Origin: Jaltomata sinuosa
Taxonomy: Eukaryota > Streptophyta > Magnoliopsida > Solanales > Solanaceae
Reading direction: 5' to 3'
DNA: 64,000 nucleotides
Assembly (NCBI GenBank): GCA_003996215.1
Contig: QJPP01007526.1
Location: 1,736,001 to 1,800,000, forward strand
Under the pieces are notes generated by a model. The model had not been told where the DNA came from. It worked only from the letters and a program-made list of their open reading frames with translations, and ran no database searches. Below, in pieces: positions 21,698 to 31,439 of the stretch; the first letter of the stretch is position 1; every line of letters begins with the position of its first letter. A program made the translations under genes and the position numbers.

Positions 21698-21748
21698 TAC
21701 CTAACCCCCCACCATTAGGTGGTTTATTAAAAAAAAAAAAAAAAAAAA

Positions 21749-22605
21749 GTCATCATCCAAATTATCTAATTCGAGACCAGTTCTCAAAAAAAATCTTATT
21801 ATAATTTCATGAAGGATTTCTCTCCATAACCATTTATTATTTAATCTATTTGTATTAGTTATATAACTAATAACTTAATCAATATCTTAACTAAGGTCTT
21901 GATGAACTAGCAGAGTGAGAATCAACTTGTAATTATTTTAGCCTATTTCAAGCCAAAACGTTGATGGAGTATTTAGGATGACGCATAGTGACCCATATAT
22001 ATACACAATACTGCACCCTTTTCCTTGTCTTTATTTTCTTAATTAGAACACCTCCTCTAAGATTGACTTAATCTTAGCATATTACCAAATACAGTATCAA
22101 TTTATGAAATAGTATATGAAGATGATGACTACTTGAGGAATAATTTATCTAGTGATGACTTCGTCCTATTTCTGAATGATTGTTACATGCTACGTACGTA
22201 CATTAATCATATTTTTTCCAATCATTCATTTCACCAACTTTTTTGTTCATCATTAATTTTTTACACTCTACTATTGTCAATTTTGAAATTTTTCTTAATT
22301 TATTGGTCAGTCTAGCATACGTTGACATAGTGGGAGTAACTTTTTTTTAATTGTATTGTTGCCTATTGTATTGTGTTGTGTCATATTATTACTTTAGATA
22401 TAATATTTATTTTGATTGTTACCGAAATTTTATTGTACTGTATCGCAGAATTTATTGACGATGGAAAACCTCATTTTATGTAACGACCGAATTAGTGTAA
22501 TCGATAAGCCTCACCTAAATGATTTGATATAAAGACGATGATATAAGAAAAAGGAACAAAAAAGAGAGTAGAGAGAGAAGGAAAACTTAAAACGTATAAC
22601 AATAA
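21749..22605. other. AT-rich region downstream of extensin A
   Basis: No gene seen. A TATTGT-rich patch at 22340-22450 looks like a worn DNA-element end but has no partner I can find. Confidence 0.35.
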
Positions 22606-22610
22606 CTTAA

Positions 22611-22616
22611 TTTATT
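22611..22616 (-). terminator. Polyadenylation signal of extensin A
   Basis: AATAAA on the minus strand, about 410 bp past the stop codon, at the matching place to the one downstream of extensin B. Confidence 0.65.
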
Positions 22617-22834
22617 CATATCATAATCTCTGCATTTTGCAAGGAGATCGACACATAGCAAACAAACACAAAAAAATAGAGGTAAAATATAAATATAATA
22701 TAGGGTACAAACAACTTAGACAACATGAAGCTACAAAAGAACTTCGCCTCTCGTGGGGTTTATTATTTATCTCTTTTTCTATTGCCTCTCCAAAATGGAA
22801 AATGCCTTACTTTTAGCTCAACATTCTGCTTTTC

Positions 22835-22999
22835 CTGCATAAGGATATTAAATTATGAATGAGAACATATAGTAGAAGCTAGCCAAATAAGTAGACAGCA
22901 TAGGTCTACATATTAATGATTTGCATGAAGAAATTGTACAACTTATTGCTATGCATGTGAGATATATCATTTTTTAAAGTTTTAGTTTGACTCAATTAC
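22835..22999 (-). other. 3'-UTR intron of extensin A
   Basis: Minus-strand GAG|GTAATTGAG donor just after the stop codon and TTATGCAG|GAAAAGC acceptor. The same signals occur at matching sites below extensin B, while the intron body has diverged more than the flanking exons. 165 bp. Confidence 0.75.
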
Positions 23000-23022
23000 C
23001 TCACATATAATGAAGCTTCTTC

Positions 23023-24654
23023 TTAATAATGGTAGGGAGGAGGGGGAGAGGTGTAAAGATAGTGGGGTGGTGGTGGAGACATGTAGACTGGAGTTGGTGG
23101 TGTAGGAGACTTGTAAACAGGAGTTGGTGGTGGTGGAGATTTGTATACTGGTGCAGGATGGTAGGGTGTTGGTGAAGGATGGTATGGCTTCACCGGCGGT
23201 GGTGGTGACTTGTAAACTGGAGTTGGTGGTGGTGGTGACTTGTAAACTGGGGTGTGTGGAGGGTAGTATGGCTCCTTGGGTGGTGGTGGCGACTTGTAAA
23301 CGGGAGTTGGTGGAGGTGGTGACTTGTAAACTGGGGTGTGTGGAGGGTAGTATGGCTCCTTCGGTGGTGGTGGCGACTTGTAAATGGGAGTCGGTGGAGG
23401 TGGTGACTTGTAGACTGGGGTGTGTGGAGGGTAGTATGGCTCCTTGGGTGGTGGTGGCGACTTGTAAACGGGAGTCGGTGGAGGTGGCGACTTGTAGACT
23501 GGGGTGTGTGGAGGGTAGTATGGCTCCTTGGGTGGTGGTGGCGACTTGTAAACTGGAGTCGGTGGAGGTGGCGACTTGTAGACTGGGTGGCGTGGAGGGT
23601 AGTATGGCTCCTTCGGTGGTGGTGGCGACTTGTAAAGGGGAGTCGGTGGAGGTGGTGACTTGTAGACTGGGGTGTGTGGAGGGTAGTATGGCTCCTTGGG
23701 TGGAGGTGGCGACTTGTAAACTGGAGTCGGTGGAGGTGGCGACTTGTAGACTGGGGTGTGTGGAGGGTAGTATGGCTCCTTGGGTGGTGGTGGTGACTTG
23801 TAAACGGGAGTCGGTGGAGGTGGTGACTTGTAGACTGGGGTGTGTGGAGGGTAGTATGGCTCCTTGGGTGGAGGTGGCGACTTGTAAACTGGAGTCGGTG
23901 GAGGTGGCGACTTGTAGACTGGGGTGTGTGGAGGGTAGTATGGCTCCTTCGGTGGTGGTGGCGACTTGTAAATGGGAGTCGGTGGAGGTGGCGACTTGTA
24001 GACTGGGGTGTGTGGAAGGTAGTATGGCTCCTTGGGTGGTGGTGGCGACTTGTAAACTGGAGTCGGTGGAGGTGGCGACTTGTAAACTGGGGTGTGTGGA
24101 GGGTAGTATGGCTCCTTCGGTGGTGGTGGCGACTTGTAAATGGGAGTCGGTGGAGGTGGTGACTTGTAGACTGGGGTGTGTGGAGGGTAGGATGGCTCCT
24201 TGGGTGGTGGTGGCGACTTGTAAACTGGAGTCGGTGGAGGTGGCGACTTGTAGACTGGGGTGTGTGGAGGGTAGTATGGCTCCTTGGGTGGTGGTGGTGA
24301 CTTGTAAACGGGAGTCGGTGGAGGTGGTGACTTGTAGACTGGGGTGTGTGGAGGGTAGTATGGCTCCTTGGGTGGAGGTGGCGACTTGTAGACTGGGGTG
24401 TGTGGAGGGTAGTATGGCTCCTTGGGTGGAGGTGGCGACTTGTAGACTGGGGTGTGTGGAGGGTAGTATGGCTCCCTGGGTGGTGGTGGTGACTTGTAAA
24501 CTGGTGCAGGATGGTAATGTGTTGGTGAAGGGTGGTATGGCTCCTTTGGTGGTGGTGGAGATGAGTATTGATAATTTGCTGAGCTTTCATAAGCTAAGCT
24601 AAGTGACACTAAAACTACTAAAAGAGTGGCAAATAGAGAGGCCATTTTCCCCAT
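23023..24654 (-). CDS. Extensin A (cell-wall hydroxyproline-rich glycoprotein), 543 aa
   Basis: Structural cell-wall protein: it is secreted, its prolines are hydroxylated and glycosylated, and it is cross-linked through tyrosines. The start chosen is MGKMASLFATLL. An upstream in-frame ATG at 24696 lies only about 10 bp from the TATA box and should be outside the mRNA. Residues 1-25 form a signal peptide (hydrophobic LFATLLVVLVSLSLA, then SSA). The rest is SPPPP blocks. After a short N-terminal part come about 13 tandem copies of a 28-residue unit, SPPPPTPVYK plus SPPPPKEPYYPPHTPVYK, with rare variants (KEPSYPP, KEPYYLP, PPRHP, TPIYK, TPLYK). The end is HYLYTSPPPPYHY. VYK and YLY tyrosines are candidate cross-link sites. 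No stop or shift. Its paralogue is at 35139-36347. Assignment is secure; expression and function are inferred. Confidence 0.95.
   Translation of the reverse strand: MGKMASLFATLLVVLVSLSLAYESSANYQYSSPPPPKEPYHPSPTHYHPAPVYKSPPPPREPYYPPHTPVYKSPPPPKEPYYPPHTPVYKSPPPPKEPYYPPHTPVYKSPPPPTPVYKSPPPPKEPYYPPHTPVYKSPPPPTPVYKSPPPPKEPSYPPHTPVYKSPPPPTPIYKSPPPPKEPYYPPHTPVYKSPPPPTPVYKSPPPPKEPYYLPHTPVYKSPPPPTPIYKSPPPPKEPYYPPHTPVYKSPPPPTPVYKSPPPPKEPYYPPHTPVYKSPPPPTPVYKSPPPPKEPYYPPHTPVYKSPPPPTPVYKSPPPPKEPYYPPHTPVYKSPPPPTPLYKSPPPPKEPYYPPRHPVYKSPPPPTPVYKSPPPPKEPYYPPHTPVYKSPPPPTPVYKSPPPPKEPYYPPHTPVYKSPPPPTPIYKSPPPPKEPYYPPHTPVYKSPPPPTPVYKSPPPPKEPYYPPHTPVYKSPPPPTPVYKSPPPPVKPYHPSPTPYHPAPVYKSPPPPTPVYKSPTPPTPVYMSPPPPHYLYTSPPPPYHY
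23216..24400. repeat. 84-bp tandem repeat within extensin A
   Basis: The GTGTGTGGAGGGTAG marker recurs every 84 bp from about 23250 to 24343 (14 positions, one worn). Units are near-identical, pointing to unequal exchange or gene conversion. Confidence 0.9.
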
Positions 24655-24705
24655 ATTTGAAACAAAGAGAGAAGTTGTTGTCCTCTTAAGCTGCACTAGA
24701 ACCCC

Positions 24706-24713
24706 TTTATATA
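24706..24713 (-). promoter_or_regulatory. TATA box of extensin A
   Basis: Minus-strand TATATAAA, about 55 bp upstream of the chosen ATG and conserved exactly at extensin B. Confidence 0.75.
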
Positions 24714-25260
24714 GCTTTCATTTAGAGAATTACCCTTATCAAGATTTACATATATAAATGAAGGTAAAAGGGTAGAGTTATGCATTTTGATTTGGTTTTG
24801 TCATGTTGTCGGCTCTATTTGACTTTTGTTAGTATTCTTTATTTGTTGGATAGAGGCAGCAAGCTAAGCAAATAAATAAATTACTAAGGCAGCTACACTG
24901 TTTGTGATGTGATGCAATAATTCATTAGAGAAAGTCTTCTTTTTCTTTCTATCTTTGAATAAAAATGCGTGGATCCCTCAACTTGGCACGATTTTAGTTA
25001 CAGAAATCAGAGCCCTTCGCTTATTTTACACTTAATATTTGAAGAATTCAACTAATTCTTGTGGATTCTGACTGCTTAACTAACCTTCACACAAGTGCTT
25101 AAATGGTATAGAAGATGGTAGAGAAATTTAAAACAATATAATATTATATTTATGATAAATGATGTGTCATTGTTAATGAGTTTAATCTAGAGAAAACTGT
25201 GCATGTGACCCACTTTCTTTACCAAATAAATCAATGATGTTCTTTCAGCACAAATGCACA
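24714..25260 (-). promoter_or_regulatory. Upstream region of extensin A
   Basis: The first 190 bp or so (TTTTGATTTGGTTTTGTCATG, GTCGGCTC, GCAAGCTAAGCAAA) is shared with 36420-36610 above extensin B, suggesting conserved promoter content. No specific factor site is claimed. Confidence 0.5.
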
Positions 25261-25946
25261 ATATCTCTGAAAATTTTAGTATCTTAGTTTATCATCAAGG
25301 GCACACAAGAGGTAGATATTATTGAATCATGTTCAAGCAATGGACTAAAGTTAGAACCTCTTGGCCATGTTGCGATTATAGAATCAAATATTGATGGAAT
25401 TTGAGAGTAGAATTAACAATAAGCTCATATAAGACCGAATAGTTTGGGTTAACGATTTTAACCACTTAAATTATAGATTCGATTGGAAGGGTTGATTATA
25501 CGAGAGTTGTTGAAAGAAGACTTGGACAATTGATTTGAGTTAAGTTGAGGGTACTTCCCTTAGTCAAGGACTTGATTAAAATGTGCATGTTATAGATTAC
25601 CTAAGTCACTTAACATGCACATTTTACTCAAGTCCATATATTTGTAAATTCTAGTAAGAATTTGCAATTTTAGTGCTTGAACTACTAGGCGTTGTTACGT
25701 TTCAGATTGAATAATATAAGGAACTCCATCACATTCATACGATTAACCAGTTAGCTCAAAATATTAGAAAGTGATTAAATTAGAGGAACTTTCAAAAGTA
25801 TCAACCCTAATGAACGTAATTAGGCCTCCATAGCAACATTTTGCTAATTACAATCCATACCACTTATTTAAATTCCAAGGAAAAAAAATTAAAAAAAGAA
25901 GAAGCTCGCCTGATCTCTCTCTCTCTCTCTTTCTCTTCCTTCTCGC

Positions 25947-25977
<31 letters not shown>

Positions 25978-27500
25978 TTCTCTTTTCTATCTCTCTCTTC
26001 TCTCTCTCGCGCTCTGTCTCTCTCCCTTTCTCTTTCACTCTTCTTTCCCTCTTTGTATTTTGTATTTTCATCTTTCTCTTCATCTTTGTATTTTGTCTTT
26101 TCATCTTTCTCTCCATCTTTGTATTTTGTATTTTCGCCCCCTCTCTCTCTCTCTCTCTTTTTCTTCTTTCGAATACAATTATATCAATAAATACAATTTG
26201 TATCAACAAATATAATTATATTCAATTGTATCAATGTGTATCAACGAATACAAAATATAATCCATATCAACGAATACAATTTGTATTCAATTATATCAAC
26301 GAATACAAAATACAATTCGTATCAACAAATACATTTATATCAACCAATACAAATTAGTACTAATTCAATCACGCCAAAAAGACAATGAATACATTTAGTA
26401 CTAATTTTATCACACCTAATATATTACTGTTTTGTTCAAATTTTGCATGGCAAATTTTGCATCAAGCCGCCCTTTGGCAGCAATTTGGTCGAATTGGATC
26501 AGGAAGAGGGAGAGGGAGAGGGAGAGAGAGGAATAGATAGGAGAAGGAGAGGTTATAATTGTATATACCAATAGTTTTGACTTATTGGGAAGGAGCGTAA
26601 TTGAATTATATTATCGGCATGGAGCGTAATTAAGCCTCCATTATTGGTGTGTTATGTAATTTTCCTTAAATTAACCCACATTCAAGAGAATGGATTATTT
26701 CTTATCTTTGATGTTTCAAGTTTAGTTTAGTTAGGATTTGCAGTTGAATAGTTTAGAATTAATCACTCAACAAGTAATAATAATAATTTGAGAACGTAAT
26801 AAATTTAACTAGTGAATTATAATTTGTTAGTTCAAGGGAAAAGATAATTAATCATCTGCACCATCAATCTCAAACATTTTAGCACGGCTCATTTGTGAAA
26901 AATATATTTGACTTGTCAAAAGTGTGAGTCTAATCAATTGAACACACCAGAAGCAATATTTAATTTTGAGTGACCTAAAAAATACAACATTTAATTTTAA
27001 AGAGTCCAAATTATATGTCATGTTGGTGAGAATATATTTACGCAATTAAATCAATAATTATAGATAAGTTAAGTTAATACTATTAATTGATATCTAAAAT
27101 AAATAGTAAGTGATCCGTTATAATTGATCAAATTATATCAACAATGTAAAAAAATTATTATATCATCAATATATTTATAACTTAAATGGCAGAAAATGAA
27201 CTATTCCAATTCAATGAACCAAATTATATATGTCATGAAAAAAAAATCAAATATCTACAAAAACATCAACTATTATTTCATTTTCGTATTATAATTCACT
27301 CATTATAATCGACGCATAATTTGTTCGCGAACCAAATCGACCCCTAAAGGATTGAAAAGTTAAACATTTAGGTCCCAATATTGAACAAACTTTAGCCTAA
27401 AATTTAATGCTAAAGATTACGACAATGAGCTGGGTAGCTAAGATGTTGCCACTTAATGAATAATTTGGTGGATGAAATGAATGAATTGTTTTGGACTAAA
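25261..27500. other. Upstream flank of unit A; low-complexity DNA
   Basis: 25270-25360 matches 38370-38450 of unit B (ATGTTCAAGCAATGGACTAA) and 26870-26980 matches 39400-39480. Bases 25910-26160 are (CT)n with TTTGTATTTTGT units, followed by AATACAATT-rich repeats to about 26400 and a GGGAGA run near 26505. The ORFs here are simple-sequence artefacts. 27380-27480 resembles 57080-57190. No gene. Confidence 0.6.
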
Positions 27501-27519
27501 ATTTTTGATATAGACAATT

Positions 27520-27532
27520 AATCGATTGAAAT
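27520..27532. repeat. Left target-site duplication of the 5S/RTE chimera
   Basis: AATCGATTGAAAT, matching AATCAATTGAAAT at 29774-29786 with one difference, directly before the first base of the 5S sequence. Confidence 0.8.
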
Positions 27533-27655
27533 GGATGCGATCATATCAGCATTAACGCACTTAATTCTATCAGAACATCGAAGTTAAGTGTACTTGGGCG
27601 AGAGTAGTACTAGGATGGGTGACCCCCCCCCCCTCCAGAAAATCCTCATGTTGCA
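27533..27655 (+). pseudogene. 5S rRNA pseudogene, full length, fused to a LINE
   Basis: Starts GGATGCGATCATATCAGCA, the first bases of plant 5S rRNA. It carries the internal promoter blocks (AAGTTAAGTG...TTGGGCG, then GAGAGTAGTACTAGGATGGG) and ends TCCTCATGTTGCAT, the 3' end of 5S. Many differences from a normal gene are C-to-T or G-to-A, as in decayed methylated DNA, and an 11-C run sits in the D/E loop region. It does not stand alone: reverse transcriptase sequence follows within about 20 bases and the pair shares one target duplication. Identification rests on memory of the conserved 5S sequence. Confidence 0.9.
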
Positions 27656-27663
27656 TATATTCC

Positions 27664-28563
27664 TCTTTTAAAAGGGACTCGGAGCATTTTCATATATTGC
27701 TTGGGTTGCATCAGGGATCGACCCTTAGCCCGTTTTTATTTACCTTAATGATGGATATATTGATGAGACAAGTTCAAAATGAGGTGCCATGGAGTATGTT
27801 ATTTGCAGATGACGTAGTTTTGATTGACGAGACTCGCTAAGGAGTTAATGCTAAGTGAGGGTTTGAAAACATACTCTAGAGTCTAAGGGGTTTAGATTGA
27901 GTAGGACCAAGACAAAATATTTGGAGTTCAAGTTTACTGAGGTGACGAATGAGGCTGACGTGGTAGTGAAGTTTGATACTCAGGTCATTCAGCAGAGAGA
28001 TAGCTTCAAGTATCTTGGGTCTATGATCCAGAAAAATAGAGAGATCGACGAGGACGTCACTCATGTATTGGTGATGTGTGGATGAAATAGAGGCTCGCAT
28101 CCGGAGTCTTGTGTGATAAGAAGGTGTCTCATAAACTTAAAGGCAAGTTCTACAGCATGGCGGTTAGGCCAGCTATGTTGTATGGGTCAGAGTGTTGGCT
28201 AGTCAAGAACTCTCACATCCAAAAGATGAAGGTGACGAAGATGAGGATGCTACAATAGATGTGTGGGTTTACTAGGAGAGATAGGATTAGAAATGAGGTT
28301 ATTCGAGACAAGGTGGGAGTGACTTCAGTGAAAGTCAAGATGCGAGAAACGAGATTGAGATGGTTTTGGTATGTAATGAGGAGGAGCACGGATGCATGCC
28401 CCAGTGCGGAGGCTGGCTATGGATGGTTTCAAGCGAGGTAGAGGTAGATCGAAGAAGTATTGGAGGGAGGTTATTAGACATGACATAGAGCAGTTACAGC
28501 TTAGCGAGGACATGACCCTAGATAGGAAGGTGTGGATAAGGCGAATTAGGGTAGAAAATTAGT
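27664..28563 (+). pseudogene. RTE-type LINE reverse transcriptase, 5'-truncated and frameshifted
   Basis: The visible reading begins GDSEHFHILLGLHQGS-like, in the middle of the RT palm (HQGSTLSPFLFTLMMD). It continues through the catalytic FADD box (SMLFADDVVLIDE, near 27795-27832), then stops at 27838-27840. Homology goes on in other frames: 27897-28085 (FKYLGSMIQ), 28100-28255 (KGKFYSMAVRPAMLYGSECW), 28259-28441 (MCGFTRRDRIRN, LRWFWYVMRR) and a final SKKYWREVIRHDIEQL near 28450-28500. This order is the normal C-terminal half of plant RTE proteins. The endonuclease domain is absent. Several shifts and stops make it inactive. Confidence 0.85.
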
Positions 28564-28840
28564 AGGTAGGAGTGTGTCCATACTAGTAGGTAGGAGTGCT
28601 TTATTTTATTTTCCGTGCTAGCTCGTAGTCGTATGCCTTGTTCTTGGAGTTTTGATGATGTTTGTGGTCTCCGGTAGACCGATTGTAGTATTATTTTGTG
28701 GTAGTCTTGTTTCTATTACTATCTGTTGTTTTGTTACTACCTATTATTTCTTGTTCTTTTATTATGTCTTTGTCTTGAGTCGGGGGTCTATCGAAAACAC
28801 TCTCTCTACTTCACCTCTGAGGTAGTGATACGCACTGGCC

Positions 28841-29722
28841 TAGGGGTGAACAAAACTGAATCGCAAACCAAACCAAACCGTAAATCAAATCGAAACGCAA
28901 AAAAAAAAACCGATTAGTGATTTGTTTTGACTTGATTTGGTGTTGCAAAAAAAAAACCCGACTATAATTTGTTTGATTTGGTTTTAACTAAAAAAAGTCA
29001 AACCAAATCGAACCAACCCGATATTACATATATATACTATTTTTAAAAATATTTAATACATAAAAATATTTATTGTGATATAATTTATAAATATTTCTTA
29101 AATTTTTCATAGTTTTTATCATTCAACATATTATTTCAAGTTTAAAGTTAGAATTTTAAATGGTCCAATAAGTTTTTACAACCCATAGATATTAGTAACT
29201 CAAATAAAGCTCAAATCAATACTAGTGCTAACAAAAAATTATTCAATTCAACACTAGGAATGACAATCATGTTAGATATCTATTCTTTAATTTTGCATAA
29301 ATACATAAACTAATTTTATTTTTTTGTTTAATATTTAGTCATTTAGTTAATACTTATTAGACTAATTTTAGTATGGCTTGATACTTTTAAATTATGATTA
29401 TTTTTATAATGGCTTATTAATATGCAATATTTATTCTATGCGATTTCATTAATTTTTTGGTTGAATATTTTATTAATGTCATCACTCATTTATATATTGT
29501 GTTATTTTTTTTTTAAAGAAATACCTTAGATAGTTGTATCTTGCTAGGACTAAAGAAATATTTAAAGCACAAGTTAATTATATATTTATATGAAGACTTT
29601 ACCGGGAAAAATCCGAGAAAACTGAAATAACCCGAAAAAACCCGAGGTTGAAAAACCTGACTTTTATTGGTTTGGTTTGGTTTTTAAAAAAACCGAATCA
29701 ATCCGGTCCATATACACCCCTA
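28841..29722. mobile_element. Non-autonomous hAT-type element, copy 1
   Basis: TAGGGGTGAACAAAACTGAA at one end and CCGGTCCATATACACCCCTA at the other, inverted. Flanks CGCACTGG(CC) and CGCATTGC look like a worn 8-bp duplication. It is internally the same family as 30186-31100. 882 bp, no ORF of note. Confidence 0.75.
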
Positions 29723-29773
29723 CGCATTGCGTACACTCTACCCTCCCCAAACCTCAGTATGTTGTTGTTGTAC

Positions 29774-29786
29774 AATCAATTGAAAT
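29774..29786. repeat. Right target-site duplication of the 5S/RTE chimera
   Basis: AATCAATTGAAAT after the TTGTTGTTG tail; one mismatch to the left copy. Confidence 0.8.
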
Positions 29787-30177
29787 CTATCACAGTATTG
29801 TTTTATACTTAGAGGTCGTTTGGCAGCATAAAATTAGTAGTGAATATATAGGATATACAGTTAGACTTTTTTATAACGGCATTTCACTATAGTGGCTTGA
29901 TTTTCTTCAGAATTGATTTTTCATGTTGTAGATTACTTCTTTATAACAACATTTTATCTATAACAACAATGGCATTCATTATAACAGTACACTCTTTGTA
30001 AGATTATTCCTCTACAATAGCCATACCCAAATATTGTGTAATTATAATTTGTAAAAAATATATTAAGTATAAAATAAAATATTAAAATATTTATGGTAAT
30101 CATCATTAAACTAGGTAGATTGTAAGCCTCTATTATTTTGGTTAAATTGCTTAACAAGTATATTTCTTTTCTTAGTA
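29787..30177. other. Unassigned spacer with palindromic AT-rich repeats
   Basis: TATAACGGCATTTCACTATAG and several TATAACAACA stretches suggest a worn mariner-type element, but I cannot set ends. No ORF. Confidence 0.3.
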
Positions 30178-30185
30178 CATAAAAT

Positions 30186-31100
30186 TAGAGGTGTACAAAA
30201 TCGAACCGTAAATCGAACCAAACCGCAAACCGAACCGAACCTCAAAAAAATTCGACTAGTGATTTGGTTTGACTTGGTTTGGTGTTGAAAAAAACCCCGA
30301 CTATAATTGGTTTGATTTGATTTTAACTAAAAAAAGTCAAACCGAACCAACCCGATATTACATATATACTATTTTTAAAAATATTTTATACATAAAAAAA
30401 ATTATTGTGATGTAATTTATAAATATTTCTTCAACTTTTTCATATTTTTTATCTTTCAATATGTTATTTCAAGTTTAAACTTAGAATTTTAAATGGTTCA
30501 ATAAGTATTTTTACAACCTATAGATATTAGTAACTCAAATCAATACGAATGTTAACAAAAGATTATTCAATCCAACACTAAGAATGACAATCATGTTAGA
30601 TATTTATTTTTTAATTTTATATAAATGCATAAATTAATTTATTTTTTCGTTTAATATTTAGTCATGTAGTTAATACTTATTAGACTTATTTTAGCATGAC
30701 TTAATACTTTTAAATTATGATTATTTTTATTATGACTTATTAATATGCAATATTTATTTCATGCGATTTCATTATTTTTTTGGTTGAATATTTTATTGTC
30801 ATCACTCACTTCATAAATTTCAAATAAAATGAATATATTTTGTGTTGTTTTTTAAGAAACACCTTAGATAGTTGTATTTTGCATGGACTAAAGAAATATT
30901 TGAAACACAAGTTAATTATATATTTGTATGAAGACTTTATTGGAAAAAACCCGAAAAAATCAGAAAACCCCGAAAAAATCCGAGGTTGGAAAACCCGACT
31001 TTTATTGGTTTGACTTGGTTTATAAATTTAAAAATCCGAAACTAATAATTTGATTTGGTATTTAAAAAATTCGAACCAACCTGGTCCATGTACACCCCTA
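30186..31100. mobile_element. Non-autonomous hAT-type element, copy 2, TSD CATAAAAT
   Basis: Ends TAGAGGTGTACAAAATCG and GGTCCATGTACACCCCTA are inverted. A perfect 8-bp duplication CATAAAAT lies at 30178-30185 and 31101-31108. Collinear with copy 1 along its whole length. Confidence 0.9.
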
Positions 31101-31282
31101 CATAAAATCATTAAACTGGGGAAGAAATCAAGTATTTCATTTTCGTTTATAACATAAAAGGTAAAAATAATATTTTTTTTGGGTAAAATATGAGTATACC
31201 ATACCATCAAATCTCAATCTTTACGACCAAAAGCACCACGTCGTAGCCGTACCAACAAGGTAGACAAGATTGGGCCTTACAC

Positions 31283-31313
31283 AACGAATATATATATATA
31301 TATATATATATAG
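31283..31313. repeat. (TA)n microsatellite
   Basis: About 14-15 TA units between non-coding sequences. Confidence 0.9.
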
Positions 31314-31439
31314 AAAAAAAAGCAACGTCTAAATGAGATTTAAATGTCAAATGACATTACAAATATATAACAATACTTTATTATAGCAGTTATGTAGCCT
31401 TCACACAAACGTTGTCACTATAGAAAGGTCTGACCGTAT

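Larger units (their letters stand above)
18790..21748 (+). mobile_element. LINE 3' end with RNase H domain and poly(A), split by two later insertions
   Basis: An RNase H-like coding end (18904-19458) is followed by 3' sequence that resumes after a TRIM-like element (19586-21169) and again after a solo LTR (21229-21697). It ends in a run of 20 A at 21729-21748. Each insertion is bracketed by its own target duplication, so the LINE is the oldest layer. The 5' limit is uncertain (somewhere in 18690-18900). Confidence 0.7.
27533..29773 (+). mobile_element. Chimeric retrotransposed unit: 5S rRNA joined to 5'-truncated RTE LINE
   Basis: Starts exactly at 5S position 1 and ends in the RTE-type tail TATGTTGTTGTTG. 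It is flanked by 13-bp near-identical duplications (27520-27532 and 29774-29786). Inside are 5S rRNA, reverse transcriptase from its middle onward, and the RTE 3' region (GTCTATCGAAAACACTCTCTCTAC..., GCGTACACTCTACCCTCCCC). A later hAT element (28841-29722) interrupts the tail. The most economical reading is one integration of a 5S-LINE chimeric cDNA. Confidence 0.8.

Noticed and set aside
23124..24602. 492-aa plus-strand ORF and a 466-aa minus-strand ORF overlapping extensin A
   Set aside because: They are other-frame readings of the 84-bp repeat array (valine/cysteine- or histidine-rich repeats with no start context). The extensin frame has signal peptide, TATA and 3' structure.
24655..24696. 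Upstream in-frame ATG of extensin A (14 extra residues) and the 40-residue extension of extensin B
   Set aside because: They lie at or above the TATA box, outside the expected mRNA, and would bury the signal peptide.
25841..26215. 124-aa and 106-aa ORFs on both strands
   Set aside because: Simple (CT)n/(GA)n sequence translated; no protein-like composition.
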